The notes below the pieces were generated by a model. The model was given only the letters and a program-made list of their open reading frames with translations, had not been told where the DNA came from and searched no databases. Source: Pseudomonadota bacterium (GTDB lineage Bacteria > Pseudomonadota > Alphaproteobacteria > Rhizobiales > Rhizobiaceae). From it: a stretch of DNA of 7,075 nucleotides. How positions within the stretch are numbered: the first letter of the stretch is position 1; each line of letters opens with the position of its first letter. Positions 6,193-7,075 of this stretch are shown here, one piece after another. A program made the translations under genes and the position numbers. The stretch is from assembly GCA_023387715.1 (NCBI GenBank), contig JAEWHQ010000267.1:1-7075 (forward strand), in the 5' to 3' direction.

Positions 6193-6819
6193 TCATGATC
6201 TGGAGCTGTTTTTCCAGTTTTGATATTGCTGAATCGTCTGATCAGCGATGGCTTCCATCGCATTTGGTGTCACGGCACCCCAGGAATCAGCGGTTGTACC
6301 TTGCACTTTTTGCTCGCCCTGAATGCGGTGCAGGCGGTTACCTGCCGGATCAAGCACATCCCAGACATAAAGCACAGTCGTTTGCCCGTTATCGGCAAGG
6401 GCTGAAAAATAGCCTTTCATGACATGGGAAGAGGGGCTGTTTTCATTGCCAGTCAGCGTGATGCCGCGCGCCTGTGCCGTTTGGTTGAGGCGCTGGGTCA
6501 GTGGTGTGACCACATTAAGCGGCGCGCCGATGATCGGAGCAATATAAAGGCTTTGTGCTGTTGCAGCCGGACGCGCGGCCGTAACAGTTGTATTTTGTGT
6601 GGCGGTCGCGGTGGCTGTATTGCCTGTGCTGTTTGCACTACTGGCGGTTGTCACGGATGTGCTTTCCGCCGGAGCGGGCAATGTGCTGGCGCTGACAGGT
6701 GTTGTCGGCGCACTGGTCACCACATTATTATTGCCAATATCCAGCGCAGACTGCGTGCTGTTGCAGCCGGTCAAAACAGCACCGAAAAGGAGAACACTCC
6801 AAAACTGATATTTATTCAT
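6193..6819 (-). CDS. Small lipoprotein with Ser/Thr/Ala-rich tether, function unknown
   Basis: A 208-residue predicted lipoprotein. Residues 1-18 form a signal peptide (Lys3, hydrophobic WSVLLFGAVL) ending in lipobox LTGC, with Cys19 as the lipidated residue. Asn follows Cys19, not Asp, so by the E. coli sorting rule it would go to the outer membrane. Residues 20-88 are low complexity, rich in Ser, Thr, Ala and Asn, and look like a flexible tether. Residues 89-203 look folded: a strand near SLYIAPIIGAP, a helix around 105-118, then strands in VMKGYFSALADNG and TTVLYVWDVLDPAGNRLHRI, and a final helix (184-201). I do not recognise the family. The start ATG (6817-6819) is set by the signal peptide; its AGGAG is unusually far (13 nt) upstream. 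It follows an unrecognised gene by 84 nt on the same strand, and prs lies downstream. Confidence 0.85.
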   Translation of the reverse strand: MNKYQFWSVLLFGAVLTGCNSTQSALDIGNNNVVTSAPTTPVSASTLPAPAESTSVTTASSANSTGNTATATATQNTTVTAARPAATAQSLYIAPIIGAPLNVVTPLTQRLNQTAQARGITLTGNENSPSSHVMKGYFSALADNGQTTVLYVWDVLDPAGNRLHRIQGEQKVQGTTADSWGAVTPNAMEAIADQTIQQYQNWKNSSRS

Positions 6820-6832
6820 GTCCGGCTTTATG

Positions 6833-6870
6833 CTCCTGAAATGCGGTTGCTTCTATTTAAGCTGCCGCAT
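6833..6870 (-). promoter_or_regulatory. Hairpin and distant ribosome binding site before the lipoprotein gene
   Basis: On the minus strand ATGCGG pairs with CCGCAT and, inside a 2x2 internal loop, GCTT pairs with AAGC around a 6-nt loop, together spanning exactly 6841-6870. AGGAG (6833-6837) follows 3 nt after the hairpin, 13 nt before the ATG. There is no U run, so this is not a terminator. A good -10-like TATGAT (6891-6896) upstream, without a clear -35 box, would place the hairpin at or near the 5' end of the lipoprotein mRNA. Confidence 0.4.
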
Positions 6871-6903
6871 GAAACACGCGTTAATAAATAATCATATTTT
6901 CGT

Positions 6904-7075
6904 TCATTTAACAATCAGCTCGGTGGAGTGGCGGGTGAGCGACACTGCCTCTGCATTGGTCGTCAAATAGGTTTGGCCTAAAGTCATCGCGGTTTCACTA
7001 TCGGAATCCATGATGATGATATTAGCACAAAGGGTCATATCCGGCTGGATGCGCTCCGGATTACCTGCATTAAAC
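6904..7075 (-). CDS. Unrecognised protein, C-terminal 56 residues (cut by window edge)
   Basis: An open frame enters from the right edge and stops at TGA (6904-6906), giving the last 56 residues of a longer protein. It contains NPERIQPDMTLCANIIIMDS, then ETAMTLGQTYLTTNAEAV, and ends in RHSTELIVK. The frame has no internal stop, codon use resembles its neighbours, and a gene on this strand here fits the layout. I do not recognise the family and name no function. There are no membrane or signal features in the visible part. It ends 84 nt before the lipoprotein start with no terminator between, so the two may share a transcript. Confidence 0.6.
   Translation of the reverse strand, partial: FNAGNPERIQPDMTLCANIIIMDSDSETAMTLGQTYLTTNAEAVSLTRHSTELIVK

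Noticed and set aside
6424..6891. Long plus-strand frame of 155 codons opposite the lipoprotein gene
   Set aside because: It is very rich in Cys and Arg, typical of an antisense shadow of a Ser/Thr/Ala-rich coding region; the minus-strand frame has a clear lipobox and signal peptide.
1..7075. Mobile element, prophage or defence island
   Set aside because: No transposase, integrase, terminal repeats, tRNA or abrupt codon change was seen; nearly all recognised genes are core housekeeping genes.

Overview
The window looks like core chromosome of an alphaproteobacterium, most likely order Hyphomicrobiales (Rhizobiales), near the Brucellaceae. Four things point there: a long L25/CTC-type rplY followed by a pth with a ~60-residue Ala/Pro/Lys-rich tail, then ychF; a MaoC-type dehydratase after ychF; a 310-residue prs; and a -35/-10 style of promoter compatible with alphaproteobacterial sigma70. 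Base composition looks close to 50% GC by eye. That is lower than Brucella or Rhizobium and higher than Bartonella, so a Pseudochrobactrum/Paenochrobactrum-like organism is possible. This placement is inference, not a measurement.

Layout: all recognised genes lie on the minus strand except one. From right to left along minus-strand transcription: the C-terminal end of an unrecognised gene (6904-7075, cut by the window edge); a small lipoprotein (6193-6819); a 338-bp gap; prs for PRPP synthase (4922-5854); then, on the plus strand, a HerA/FtsK-superfamily ATPase (3281-4840) that ends tail-to-tail with prs across a strong bidirectional terminator (4865-4904). Next comes a 398-bp divergent region with a strong minus-strand promoter and a structured leader, followed by rplY (2274-2882), pth (1486-2238) and ychF (281-1384). 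An intrinsic terminator (250-274) closes that operon, and a MaoC-like hydratase (1-218, cut by the window edge) starts from a TTG codon only 32 nt beyond it.

Functionally, rplY-pth-ychF is a translation module: 5S rRNA-binding protein, recycling of peptidyl-tRNA, and a ribosome-associated ATPase. prs supplies PRPP for nucleotide, histidine and tryptophan synthesis. The HerA-like ATPase is the least understood gene. It has intact Walker A and B motifs, a proline-rich linker and a C-terminal winged-helix-like domain, but no NurA nuclease or other obvious partner beside it. No tRNA, rRNA, CRISPR array, IS element, transposase or prophage gene was found. This is mostly ordinary housekeeping DNA. 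The most interesting points are the orphan ATPase, the two-hairpin rplY leader, the hairpin before the lipoprotein gene, and how the MaoC gene is expressed.
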